Assembly: GCA_020628095.1 (NCBI GenBank)
Contig: JAHDFP010000002.1
Location: 62,001-126,000 of the forward strand
Direction: 5' to 3'
DNA: 64,000 nucleotides
From: Saprospiraceae bacterium
GTDB taxonomy: Bacteria > Bacteroidota > Bacteroidia > Chitinophagales > Saprospiraceae
A program made the position numbers and the translations under genes. The first letter of the stretch is position 1; each line of letters opens with the position of its first letter. This document shows, in pieces, positions 12,101 through 27,100 of the stretch. Under the pieces are notes generated by a model, which saw nothing but the letters and a program-made list of their open reading frames with translations, was not told the origin of the DNA and searched no databases.

Positions 12101-15100
12101 ATATCTGCATCTTTAGAGTCTTGTAGATTAGTGCGTCCTTGTGGCGTAAGGAATATTATCCAGAAATTACAGAGTTCGGGAGTATTTATAATGACGATGG
12201 AAACACCTTGTGGAACATTCTCTAATACCTTTAACTACAGCTCTTACGGTGACTTGGAAAAATTAATAAACGATTGGGTTCTAAGTGCTGTACTACCTAA
12301 TACTGGAGGTTATTTCTATTATAATGTGGCAGGAACAGGTGTATTTCTTAATCTTGAAACTTCTGTAATAGATAGTCAATGTACAGGTGATTATAGTATA
12401 ACGATACAAGCTGGAATTCAACTTCCAAGGACTTATAATTATATAACCGATTGTATTGTGACGTGTGAGGGTGGTTCAGTCACCGCCACAAGTGTAGTGT
12501 TAGATGTTAACGGAAATGAAATAGACGACCCAGAGAGATTTTGTTGTATTAAGCAAGATGGTGCATTCAGCTTTAGGGCGTTCACTATAAACGTCAATCC
12601 GCTTAATTGTTTTCTAGGAGCCAATGGAGAGTATGAAAATGTGGGGTTAATAATAAGCGATGACCAGCAATTAGTTGATAATCCTCTTAATGAAATATTA
12701 TTATATTCTTGGAATGCGGAAAATGGAGATGTCATCTCGCAAGAAGGAAATTGCGCTTATCTCCGTTGGTCAGAGGAAGGCACTTATGAAGTATGTGCGA
12801 CGCCATTGTTATCTCCTGATTCTGGATTAGATTGTGATATTCCACCGGTATGTAAAGATCACTTAGTACGCACAGACGATCTACGTGCTAGTGTAAGTGT
12901 CAATGCCGCTCAGACCTGCAATGATATTTCTTCTGTAACGGTGACTTTTAATAATCCTGATGATATAGGAGAGGTTACGGTATGCGATGAAGATGGCGAT
13001 ATTGTATATCAAGATTCGCCAACGGGCTGTAAGGGAATAAGCTCTAATATGCAGGTTATTTCTGGTGACTGTGATTTTGGAAGATTTTGCAGTGGTATAG
13101 ATCCATCTAGCTTGACTTTTGTGACGGATGTCAGATTTAATGGTATTATATTTTTAGAGGAAGGCACACCGGCCTGTTTTACCCCAGATGGCGGTATTGA
13201 TTTGACAGAAGTAGAGGACTCCGACTTAGGTGGTCAGTGTCCTAGTGGATTGGCTTTTGACTTACAATCTAATAATTGGAGTGCTGGGTCGGGTACAGCT
13301 TTTGATGAGTGGTTGCAAAAGATATTTGAACAAAATGCAAGTAACTTCTTTAATGAAACCGAGTGTTCTCCAAGTGCCGTGCAGTTCGAAAATTGTATGG
13401 ATTATCTCAGCCTGATTGGATTACCAGATAATTCCTTCTTAGTTTTTGAATTAAGATACTCTACTGCTGCCTCAGAAAAAAATAGGGGATATTTGATCTT
13501 TACGCCTAAGGGTGGTGCTATCGATGAGACTTTCACAGAGATATTTGATCCAGGTGATTATATAGTAAAGGTAGAAGGATTCAATTGTGGTGAGACAGAG
13601 GAATATCCTTTCGAATTACCAGAACCTCCTTCTGATGAAGTTGTGTTATCCATGCTATGCGAAAATGCCTCCTCTTGCTCTGCACTAGATGGTAGTATCT
13701 CTGTGACGGGTTCTACTAATGGGGTAGTGGACTCTTTAGTATTGATAGATGCGGATGGCATCGTTGAGCTTGTAGATTATACGGCTCTTGTCCCTCCATT
13801 GTTTGATATTAATCACAGTTTTTCTAATCAAGGCGTAGGCTCATATACCGTTAGATTGTATACGGAGTGCGGCATAGAAGAGATGAGCTGTGATATTAAC
13901 AGTGATTCTGACGAGTTAGCGATAACGGATATGCAAGTTATACCTTATACAGATTGTATGTCTGATGACGCGGAGATCAGTATAACAGTGACAAGTGATA
14001 ACCCCATAGATAGTATCCTATGGTGTGGACCGATGGGTTCTATAATAAATGATATAGGCCCACATGCATCTCCTTATGATGCCACGACAGATACTGGAAT
14101 AATCTGGGGAGATTGGACAGCCAAGATATTTACGGCTTGCGGAAATATTCAGGAAGTATTTAATATTCCGACACCACCACCTGCCGCATCCATACAGATT
14201 GACTGTGAGGGCGTTGCACCTGCAAATTGTCTAGAGACTTTCGGATCATTGAATATTGATGTTTCTTCGATACCGACTGGTTTCGCACCTGACTCCATCG
14301 TATTGACTAATGGGGCTGGATATAGATTAGTGGATAATAGTGGTTCTCTTTCAGTAAGTTTTGCACCACTAGTCCCAGGTACTTATGAGGTTATGGTATA
14401 TGTATGGGAGGCTTGTAATATTCAGAGCACACAATGTGTGGTGCCAGATGCCGAAAACGAATTAATTATTAGTTCAGTACAGAATGAGGACTTGCCTTGC
14501 CAAAAGTTATCTCCTGATTCTTTGACGACCGCGACCATTTTCTATTCAGTAGAACCAAGTTCTTTACCTATTACCAGAGTTGACTGGTATAAGGGGTCGT
14601 CTGTTGCTTCTGGCATATTAGTAAATAGTAATAGTAGTCCTGCAGCACTTTCGGATTCTTACGACATACCTTCTGGAGAGTCAGGTAATTATTGCGTGGT
14701 CGTAATAGCAGGAGATGATGGCGTCTTAAGTTCTTGTCCGAGAGATACATTCTGCTTTGAAGTATTATCGACGGAATGTCCACCTGATTGCGCTCTGGAA
14801 ATAGATACGCTCAATGTGATTTCTACTGTAGATTGCGACGAAGGAATTTCGTACAGCTTTGAGGTAGAATATAATGCGTCCGGTTGTGTGGTAGAAGAGG
14901 GGCTTGAAACTGGAGAAGGCAAGATAGAAATTAGGGTAGTAAATATGCTATCAGCCAGTGCTAAGGCATTAGGCGAGTCTAATAATACAAGTGACAAATT
15001 TGTCTGTCCTGATGCGGAGCCAGGAATGTATCAGCTAATAGTATCTTATGTGGAAGATGAATTTTCTACATGCGCAGATACTATGATAATGGAATTGCCT

Positions 15101-18100
15101 GATGTTACAGGAATAGAATATACTTTGGTGACAGAAGTGACTCCTACACCTTGTAATGAAAGCAATGGTACCATAACGGTAGTTAGCATTAAAGACGACT
15201 TAGGAAATATATATGATCTCACGAATTTTGATTATATCTTATATAATGGATTCACACCTATTGCTTCTATCACAAGTCCATTAGCACCTGTGTTTAGTAA
15301 TTTGATGACGGGTTTGTATACGGTAGAGATAGTAGATGTAGTCGGTGGGTGCCCTGTAGGTATGGTGGGTGCCATTGTTCCTAATGATGATGCACCAAGA
15401 ATATGTCCTAATTCTGTTATAGCCAGTAATAATTGCGGTCCTTGTGATGGTACTATTATTATGCCTGATAGCCTGGGCATTATATATAGGTTGCAAGATC
15501 CAGAAGGTAACATCGTCTTTCCTCAAGATGCACCTAACGATCATATCTTTATAGATGTATGCTCTGGTATGTATCAGATTATAGCTTATGACTTATCCTT
15601 GTCTGATCCTAGTGAATGTCCAGCGATATGTGATGCGCTAGTACCTATTTCGGATGAGGGTTTCACGATTAAGCTGGATACGCTATCTGGAAGCCCTTGT
15701 GAGCTCAATGATGGTCGTATTACTGTTATGGCTCAAAACGGAAACTGTAATTATACTTATGAATTATACGATCTCAATGATAATCTAATTTCTGATGCGC
15801 CTGTACCAGATCCGTCAGCGGCCGTATGTTCTGATAAGTCTGATATGATGATGTTTTTGGGATTAGCGCCTGGTGACTATAAGGTTGTAGGGTTTGCTAC
15901 TGATAATATGGGCAACCCAATGTCATGTATGGATATGGATGTCATCACACTACGAGATAATGACATAGATATAAGTATAGATGATGTTGCCATAGAGGAT
16001 GTAAGTTGTGAGATGAGTAGTGATGGTTCGTTTTGTATTACCAAGTCCCTTGATATCGGTGAGACAATGGTCATCATGGATTTGGATATGAATGTATTGG
16101 CTTCATATAGTAGTGCAGATGTGATGCCTTATTGTATTTCAGAACTTAAGGCAGGGAACTATCAGATTAGAATATCAGCAGGTCAAGGATTATTTGCCTG
16201 CACAGAAATAATAGATGTAGTGATAGAGGAGCCAGATCCTCTTATGTGTGTTGCTCGTACTACAGACCCTACGGGTTGTAATACTGATGATGGCAGCGTT
16301 AGTATACAAGTCAGCGGTGGTACGTCGGATTATAGTATTGTATGGGATGATGGGTCGGTTGTAGGATTTAAACCTAACGGATTATCTGTAGGTGTTTACT
16401 CTTTTGTTATAACAGATGCTAATGGATGCCAGAAACAAGATAGTGTAGAATTGTCTTTTCCAATATGTAACGAACCATGTCCCGATATAGTGGAAGAGTT
16501 TGCTGTGGTAAATGCGGAGTGCGGAGAAAGCAATGGCAATATATATGTGACTGTACAAGGAGGTGGAAACTACACGTATCTCTGGGACACCGGTGATACA
16601 GGACAAGAATTATCAGGTCTATCAGCAGGATTATACTGTGTTACAATAACATCTTTGTCTGATCCTGATTGTGTATATGAGGCTTGCCAGGAAGTCGACG
16701 AATTTGATGGACCACTAGCAAGTGCTGTGTCCACATCAGCAACCTGCGATGAAGACGGAAAAATAAGACTAACATTTTCTGGTGGAACACCGGACTATAT
16801 GATAACCTGGGATGGTCCAGGTGCCAATGATGGAGGACCAATGACGGGTAATTCGCCATTTAATATCAGAGGACCAGAGGGTCAATATGGAATTACAGTA
16901 ACAGATAGTGAGGGTTGTCAGAATGTGGTATATGCAATCATAGATAAGGAGCCGGGTCTACAAATAACAGCGAGTGCGACGCAATTCCCTAGTTGTACTG
17001 AGAATATAGGTCAAATTACTATCAATGTAATCGGCGGAGAATTACCATATCAATATTATGTGAACGATGTACTATACACGTCATCTAACTCTTCGTCAAT
17101 AGTGGTCTCCGAGCTAGGAGCAGGAAGTTATTTTTTGCGCGTCTCAGATGGTGCGGATTGTCAAGGAGAAGCGGCAATTACTTTGGAGACTGGCGGTGCG
17201 CCGATGTCTGACCCTGATGACTGGGTAGCTGTGCCTGCGATATGCTCAGGCGATAATGGAAAAATTCAATTTTTGGGAGGCGGTAGTGCAGATATAATTT
17301 GCAGAATATATGCTGAAAATTCTACAGTACCTATTGGAGAAACGACGGCAGATTCTGCTGTGACATTTGATGCTCCTGTCGGAAATTATTCTGTGGTATG
17401 TGAAGATATTGCAACAGGATGTAAGGATGTATTGGATGGCATTGTTGTCACTGCGCCAGAGCCATTAGATTTTGTTGTACAATATTATGACAGTACATGT
17501 GATGATAATATGGATGGTGCCATCATAGAAATAGTCGAAATAACTGGAGGATATCTGGCGGAGGATTTGATTATCGAAATAATCAATAATTCTAATAATG
17601 AGATAATATCTACATCTATGACAACAACCAGTCTTAACAGTGGTACATATACAGTATCGGTATCCTATGTAGGAACAGATGGTGAGACAAATTGTAGTAA
17701 GTCTAGAGTAGTGTCTGTCGTCAATGAAATATGTGTGACACAATGCCCTCATGTCGATATAGAAGTGGCAGTCAGGGATGCCAATTGCAAAATGTCTGAT
17801 GCAACGGCCTTTGTAACTGTCCAAGACGATAATACCGATTATAGTTTTGAATGGAGTCATGGTCCTACAACTCAATTTGTAGATGAACTGTCAGCGGGGA
17901 TTTATTATGTCACCGTGACCTCTACAATTGATACGGATTGCCAATATGTTAAGTCTGTACCTGTAGGTGAAATAGGTGGACCGATTATTACCTATGAGGT
18001 GATAGACCCTACCTGCTCTACGGATGGCAGTATTACGGTATTCGCTAATGGTGGTAATGAAGATTACGTAATAAGTTGGAACGGTCCTGATGGAACGGAT

Positions 18101-21100
18101 ACATTGACTATGGCTAATGCAACAACGACCATATCAGGCGGACAAGGAGTCTACGAAATAGAAGTTACTGACCAACAAGGGTGTAATGACTATATCGTAG
18201 TAGAGCTAAGTGCAACGATGGGCTTAGATTTGACTGTAGATATGATGGTGGATGCAAGTTGTAATTCTTATGATGGTTCGGCATCATTAAATATCGGTGG
18301 TGGCGTCGCAGATTATGTGATTATGCTAAATGGTCAAACATTAGCGACTCAATCAAGTAATAATTACAATTTTAACAATCTGCCATCTGGCAATTATCTC
18401 GTAGAGGTTATTGATAGCAACGGATGCTCTAATGAAATCACTTTCACAATAGAAGATGATAACTCTACACCTATAGATCCCGACTTTATAGAAGTAACTA
18501 GTCCAGATTGCAGTGGTGACGAAGGGGTCATTCGATTTACAGGTAATGGACTATCATCGACTGTGTATAATTTATATAGAGAAGGTGCAACAGTACCTAT
18601 TGCGACTACTAGTGGAGATGAAACCGCAATTTGGTTTGTGCAAGAAGGTATCTATTACATATCTGCGACGTTGGCAAATGGATGTACAGCCATCTTAGAT
18701 GATATAGAGATAAAAGGGCCAGAGGTATTGGACTTTTGGGTACAGTATTATAATCCGACCTGTGAAGGTAGCGATGGAAGAATAGAAATAGTAGAAATAG
18801 AAAACTATCTATCAAGTGATGTAAGTATCATAATCAATGATGGTACTTCGGATACGCAGATCGATCCTGATACGACCATAACTGGATTAGATGCAGGGTC
18901 GTATACGATTACAGTAATATACGAAGGTAATCAAACAGGCGACTGTAGTAAGTCCGTGCAGCTTGATATAGAAGATCCAATATGTAATTTGCCATGCCCT
19001 GATATAATACCAGAATTTGCCGTCCTAGATGCAAAATGTAGAGAAGATGACGGTAGTATAGCTGTCACGGTGCAAGGTGACGGAGACTATTCTTACCTCT
19101 GGGATACTGGCGCTACATTTTCTGAGATAACAGGTCTCTCGGGAGGGATATATTGCGTGACTATCACCTCAGCGGATAACCCGGAATGTATTATAGAAGC
19201 TTGCCAGGAAGTCGATGAAATATTAGGGCCTTCGATATCCAGTGTTGTGGAAGATGCCACTTGTCAAGAAGATGGTACGATCACCATCTCTATGATTAAT
19301 GCAGGCTCACTTGGTCAAAGAGAAATTACTTGGGATGGTCCAGGTGATAATGATGGAGGCCCTGTGGTGGCTACAGATGGATACATGATAACTGGTCCTG
19401 CTGGAGAGTATCAGATTATAGTACAAGATAATAGTGGCTGTAATAATTATTTGTTAGCGACTATTGGGCAAGTGCCGGACCTTACTTTGATAACTGAAGT
19501 AGATATGTATCCTGACTGTGATAGCAACACAGGTGAGGTAAGTATATCCGTGTCAGGTGCTATGATGCCATATCAATTTTTTGTCAATGATGTATTATCT
19601 GGATCACAATCTGATTCTACATTTAATTTATTCGGGTTGGCACCAGGAATCTATAATGTTGAAGTTATAGATGCTCAAGGTTGCCTAGGAGAGACAATGA
19701 TCGTTCTTGATACCCAAGATGGTCCGACAATTGATCCGAGTCAGTGGACGACAGTTGACGGGATATGTTCGGCTGATTTCGGCACTATAATGTATGATGG
19801 TAACGGACCAGAGACTATCGTATATAAAGTTTTTGCAGATGGTGCTAGTGTCCCGCTCGCTCAGACCTTAGCCAATCAATCACTTAATGTACAGGTGTCT
19901 ATGGGAGAATATTTTATTACTTGTGAGGAGACGACAACAGGTTGTACAGATATACTATCAGGAATAAAAGTTGAGTCTCCAGAAGAACTTGATTTTGTTG
20001 TACAATATATCGATCCTACCTGTCCAGGCGGAATGCAAGACGGGATTATAAGGATAGTCGAAATTACAGGAGGATATGATTTGTCAGAATTGGATATAGA
20101 AATAACTGGCGAGGGCCAGATCTTCTCAGGAGAATTATCTACTGGCTTTACATTAACTCAAGGAAGTTATTCTGTTTCTGTTTGTTATACTGGATTTGAC
20201 GATGAGACAACTTGTTGCAAATCTATTGATGTCAATTTGGCTGATAGAAATTGTGTGGAGTGTCCTGATTTTGTAGCAGAAGTCGCGGTACTAGAACCAC
20301 ATTGTAATCAAGCCGATGGTTATGCCTACGCTGTTGTGCAAGGTAATCCTACCTTGTATACATTTGAGTGGAGTAATGGCGCTTATGGACAATATGCTTA
20401 TGGTCTTAGTGGTGGGCAATATTATGTAACGATAACTAACACCTTCGCGCCTGATTGCCCTCAGGTCAAAGAATTTACCGTTGGAGAGATAGGTGCTCCA
20501 TTATTATACCCAGAAGTGATACACCCTACATGTGAAGTCAAAGGTTCTATAACAATTCCTATTTCTGGTAACACACAGACTTATACCGTTACCTGGACTG
20601 GACCTGAAGGAACTCAATCGGCAACAGTAGGAAATGGAGATTTTATTATCGATGATCTTATGGATGGCATCTATATGATAGAAGTTTCTGATGCCATTGG
20701 ATGTATGGATTTTGCTGAGGTAGAATTGATTACAGAAGAGTCATTGGACTTAATGCCGATGGATATGTCCATGGCGGAATGTGGAACAGCCAGTGGGCAG
20801 ATATCCATAGATGTGTCAGGAGGAACACCAGATTATACTTTCAGTATAAATAATGCAGTTGTTCCGCCACAGGCGAGCAGCATGTATACGTTTACTGATC
20901 TGGAGGCTGGAACATATATTATAGAAGTGATAGACGCTAACGGATGCCGTGGAGACACCCTAGTGACTGTTCAGAATTTTGAAGTCTACCCTGATAATAT
21001 TCCATTTACTAATTACATGCATGCGGAATGTGGAACGGACACAGGCACTATAACCGTCAATGGTCGTGGCGATGCCGAAAACTTATACGAAATTTTTGCC

Positions 21101-24100
21101 TTGGGTAGTGATGTACCTGTTGGGGCGTTGTATGGAGATCAGACTGATTTCTTTACAGTTATTCCGGGAGAATATTATCTATTATGTACCGACCCTAATG
21201 GTTGCAAGACTGTTGTATATAATTTCGACGTGCTCTCGCCACCTATATTAGATTTTTGGGTTCAGTACGAATGTTCTACTTGTGAAGGTGGACTTAATGA
21301 TGGTGTCATCAGTGTAGTCGATATAACGGGTTATCCTACATCAGAGCTAGAAATAATAATAGGAGGAGATATTCCAGATACTCATATCGAACCTAATACG
21401 ACTATGACAGGGTTAGCCCCAGGGCATTATACCGTTTCAGTTATTTATACTTCTCTTAATGGAATAAGAAAATGTCCTAAAACAGTTGAACTAGAAATAT
21501 GCGAACCTGTATGCTCTGATGTATGTCCAGACATAGAGGCGGAAGTGGCTGTAGTCGATGCAGAGTGCGGCTCTGATAATGGCAACGCTATAATTATAGT
21601 CCAAGATGATCCTGATGGATACCAATACGAGTGGAGTCATGGCTTGACTTCTCAGGATGCAACAGATTTGTCACCAGGAATCTATTATGTGACAATTACT
21701 TCTGTGCAGGATTCCGATTGTCAGTATGTACGTGAGGTTATTATAGGAGAAATAGGCGGACCAATAGCTGAGGCAAACGTAACTAATGCACCATGTGGTG
21801 GAACAGGTGGCATAGACGTCTTTTGGACAAATGGTCAAGCAGATTATACGATTACTTGGGATGGTCCTGATGCCAATGATGGTTCTATTACCACTAGTAA
21901 TTCATTTACTCAGATTAGCGGTCCTAAAGGAACTTATACAATAGAAATAGAAGATGGTAGACAATGTAGTGATTTCTTAATAGTTGAAATAGAAGAAGAT
22001 CCATTACTTGATATTATTGTCGATAATGTGACGGATGCGAATTGCTCTACCGCCAATGGAGTGGTAAGCCTCTCGGTGTCAGGTGGAACCTCACCATATA
22101 CTTTTGTATTAAATAACGATATTTCCTTAACTGGTAACAGCGTTACTTTTGAAGGATTGAACGTGGGTATGTACTCTATAGAAGTTATAGATGCTGAGGG
22201 CTGTGTTGGTAATGGAATTGTTATTGTCGAGTCGATTACGCCTCCTGAGATTGATTTATCTAGGTGGTCCGTGGTTGATGCCAACTGTAGCGAAGATCAG
22301 GGAGTAATTTCTTATAGTGGTAATGGCGATGTAGGTATTATTTATAATGTCTTTGCAGTAGGAAGTACAACGCCATTTACTAGTACGGTAGGTAATCAAG
22401 CCATGACTGTAGAAGTGCCAGCAGGGGAGTACTATATTTCTAGCCAATCATCTAACGGCTGTATAGGTGTATCAGATCCATTAAGTATAGAGTCGTCTAA
22501 TGTATTAGATTTTACCGTCCAGTATTACGACCCTCTATGTGAGGATAGTAATGATGGAATCATCGAGATAGTAGAAATAACAGGAGGCTATCAGTCATCG
22601 GATTATGATATAGAGATAACTGATATGTCTAATACGGTGATAAGTACTACTGAAATAACCAATGGATTGTCAGAGGGGATGTACTTTATTAAGGTCAGCT
22701 ATACCGGACTATTAGGAGAGTCATGTACTAAGACTCGTTCTGTCGAATTAACGGTCGACTACTGTTGCCAGGATTTATCAGGTGAGGTCTTTTATGATTG
22801 GGATTCTGACGGCTGTCAGGACGAATCAGAAGAGCTAGGTGTAGCTGATGTAGACGTATACATTTATGATTGCGCTGAAGATAATCCAACGGCAGAAAAT
22901 GCGCTAGGTCATGCCATAACCAACGATGATGGAGAATATACATTCGGACCGCATGGAGATGGATTGGCACAATTATGTCTACATCCTGATAGCTCATATT
23001 ATGTAGTTTTCGACCTACCTAATGGTCTCAATGAAGAGTTAGAAGGTTTTGAATTTAGTCCTGATCAATCGGGTGCTTGTGATATGGCTTACCAGTCTGA
23101 TAATGTGAATAGTAATAATGGTCAAAGTGATTGTCACGATCCAGAAGATGATGATGACGAGGATGGAGATGAAGATAACCATGTGGATGCGGGTATTACG
23201 CCTTGTGAGAGTTTAGGGGGGCAGGTGTTTTTTGATTGGGATCAGAATGGATGTCAGGATAGTAATGGTGAGACGGGCGTAGAAGATGTGATCGTCTATT
23301 TATACAGCTGTAATGAAGATAATCCAACCGTGGACAATGCACTGGCTCAGGATACAACGGATATGAACGGCGATTATGGATTCGGAGGTCGAGAAGAAGG
23401 TAGTGCTCAGATATGTCTGCACCCAGATAGTTCATACTACGTCGTATTTGATATACCTAATGGTGAAGGAGAGACCCTTTTCGGTTATGATATAACGCCA
23501 GGTGATGGTATGACGTGTGATGGTGAGGATAATCAAAGTGACTTAGATGATAATATTGGTCAAAGTGATTGTCATGATCCAGAAGATGACGACGATGATG
23601 ATGGTGATGAAGATGAGCATATAGATCTTGGTCTTGTTCCAATTGTGGATGTGGCATTGGTCAAGACGACTGAGGACGAAGGTCCATTTAGATACGGTGA
23701 TCAGATTACATTTGATATAGAAGTATTCAATCAAGGCATGATGGATCTGCACAATGTCAAGGTTAATGATTTTATACCTTGTGGATACAAATACCTATCA
23801 AGCAACAATGATATTTGGGGTTATGATCCGTTTAATTCTATAGCGACGACTACAGTACCGTTTGTACCCGTTGATTCTAGCGTCATCGTCAGTATAGATC
23901 TTCAAATATTTGCTTGTAACCAAGACGATCCTTGGCTCAATATAGCGGAGGTCGAAAGTTTTACTGATATGGATGGTCGGGATATAACCATAAATGATAT
24001 AGATAGTAATGGAGATGATGATCCAGATAATGATGAGGTGAAAGATGATGAATATAACGAAGACGGAAGAAATGGTGGTGATGAAGATGATCATGATCCA

Positions 24101-27100
24101 GAGAACATAGACATATTTGATTTAGCCTTGATTAAGACAATTCAGACAGAAGGCCCTTATTTTGACGGCGACACTGTAGAATTTAAAATAACGGTAGTCA
24201 ATCAAGGAAACATCTCAGCTGCAAATATTATGATAGCGGATCATCTACCATCAGGTTATGCCTATAATTCTAGTCTTAATCCTGATTGGGTCGATGATAA
24301 TGCACCACTTTATATTTATACAATACCAGAAGTACTGCATCCTGAGGATACCATTTGTGTTTCTCACTACGCTATTGTTTCTTATGATGTAGAAAGGATA
24401 GTAGAGAACTATACTAATATAGCAGAGATCAGCTCTAATACTGATGAAGATGGTAATCCTGTAGTAGATGCAGATTCTGATCCAGACAATGATCCAGATA
24501 ATGACGGTGATCCGATAGATGACCAACTTAATGATAGGGGAGATGAGGACGATCATGATCCAGCCTCTCTTGACCTATTGGATGATTTTCCACCTGATTG
24601 TGTCTTTGAGTGCCAGATCGCTTGTGTCCATGCTATTAATTTGTCACTGGATAATACCGATTGTATGACCACATTGACACCTTCGTTATTGATAGCAGGG
24701 TTAGACCCATCTTGTGATGAGGATGATTTTTATACGCTAACCTTAATGGACGAACATGGGAACGTGATCTCACCACCGACGATTACTGCGGAGCACATTG
24801 GTATGCAGCTAACATATAAAATAGAAAACGAGTGCGGAAATAGTTGCTGGGGTTATGTTAATGTAGAGTATAAGCAGAGTCCTACAATAGATTGTTCTAC
24901 GGTAACGACGAGCTGCTTAGCTTACGAGTTTGATTGTCCAGCAGTCATGCCACCAGTTGATTCAGGATGTTTGTCCGATAGTGCAAGAGTAGAGTTAATA
25001 GGAGAGACTTATGACTTTATAGATTGTGGAAGTTCTACTATGACTATAGAGCGTGTATATCAGGCGACTGATGTATTCGGCAATCAAAGTTCATGTACAC
25101 AGACCATAGAGCTGGAGCCGATCGACACATCTAATATTACATATCCGATGGATATAATTATAGGATGTGAAGATTTACGATTTGAGTATGATGATAATAA
25201 TGTGCCTTTACCGTGGTTGCCAGATTATACATCGGGTCTACTAGCGGGTGTGCCATTATATAGACTGGATACACGACCTGCGCCTATATGTACGTCAGAT
25301 AGAATTTTCCCTAATGCCGACAGCACGCAATGGCTTGTTACTATGCAGGCAGAATCTGGCATACCGTGTAACTCTATTATTACATACTCAGATGTAGAAG
25401 TGTCTACAACGGATTGTCACAGAAAGATAATGAGGACATGGGAATATCTTCATTGGGCTTGTAATACATCAGTATCTGATAATCGAGTGCAGGTAATTGA
25501 GATAAGAGACAATCGAGGACCGACGATTACTTGTCCTGAAGATCAAACGATATCTGCAGTACTAGAATGTAGTGTAGATGTTACATTCGGAGAAGCGGTA
25601 GCTGATGATGATTGCAATGGAGTATTGGATTATACATTAAGTTACCCTGATGGATTCAATTATGAAAATGGAGGTCGTGCAGAGTTACCTTTGGGAGAAT
25701 CAATTCTTACTTATAGGGTCTACGATAATTGTGGCAATAGTAGCTCTTGCGATACAAAGATTTTGATAACTGATAGTACCGTGCCAGTTGCCGTCTGTGA
25801 TCAGCATACAGTCATCACGTTATCATCTAGTGGTCGTTCTCGAGTGCCAGCACATGTATTCGATGATGGCAGTTATGATGGTTGTGATGATCTGACAGAA
25901 TGTGTTATGAGGATGGATGAGCTGGAAGCTTTCAGAGCTTTACAGGCAGACCTTATAGAGGATGGAATCAAGTACGTGGAAAAATCCAAATTATTTATAG
26001 ACTGTAAGCAGGATGATATAGAGGGTCAAGTTATCGACGGTGTTACATATATATCAGAATCCGACCTTTGCAGACCTTATGTCCATTTTTGTTGTGAGGA
26101 TATGGGTGGAGAAACGATGCTTGTTTTTAGAGTGACCGACGTATCGGGTAATTCTAACCAGTGCATGGTGTCAGCTCAGATAAAAGATCTGGGATCACCT
26201 GATATCAATTGTCCAGATGACATAACTGTGGACTGCGAGGCAGATGTCAATAGTCTTCCTTCAGATATGTCCGAGGCGATCTTAGTAGGAAATTGTAATA
26301 TACCTTATCCTGTTTCGATGGAGATAGAAGACCTTCGCAATAGTTGCAATCTAGGCGATGCAATACGAGAGTTTTCTGTGAGAGATAATGATGGAAATAT
26401 ATTAGGGACTTGTACTCAGAGAGTTCACTTTGATCCAGTACAAGTATTTGATCCATCTATGATTGTATGGCCACAAGACTTTGAGACAGACTGTGCGGCG
26501 GGCATTGCTAATCTAGAACCAGAATTGCTTGCAACAGAATACGGTGCACCTGACTTGCCATTGCTGGCGTGCTCTAATCTAGGCATTGAGCATGAAGACG
26601 AGTATTTCACCGTTAGGCCAGAAGATGGCGATTGTGCTAAGATATTACGTACATGGAAAGTGATAGATTGGTGTCGAGATACAGGTGATCCATTGCAAGT
26701 ATTTACAAGAACGCAAACTATTAAACTAAATAATCACACAGGCCCTACGCTAGTAAGTAAGCCAGACACCGTTATGTATTCCAATGTGAATGATTGCGCA
26801 GATGTCGCAATTACATTGACTTGTGAGGCCACTGATGATTGTACACCATCTGATAGATTGTTATATGCTTATACATTGATATACCCTAGTGGACAAGAAA
26901 TTGATGGTAATACATCGAGCCTAACTACTTCTTTGCCAGAAGGTGCATATAATATTATATGGACTGTAACGGATGCATGTGGCAATAGATCATCTGATAC
27001 ACAACACTTTACGATAGTCAATCAAAAAGTTCCTTTGGCTTATTGTAAGAGTGGTATTAGTGTCACTATAGAAGAAGAATGGAAAAATACGATGATAACT

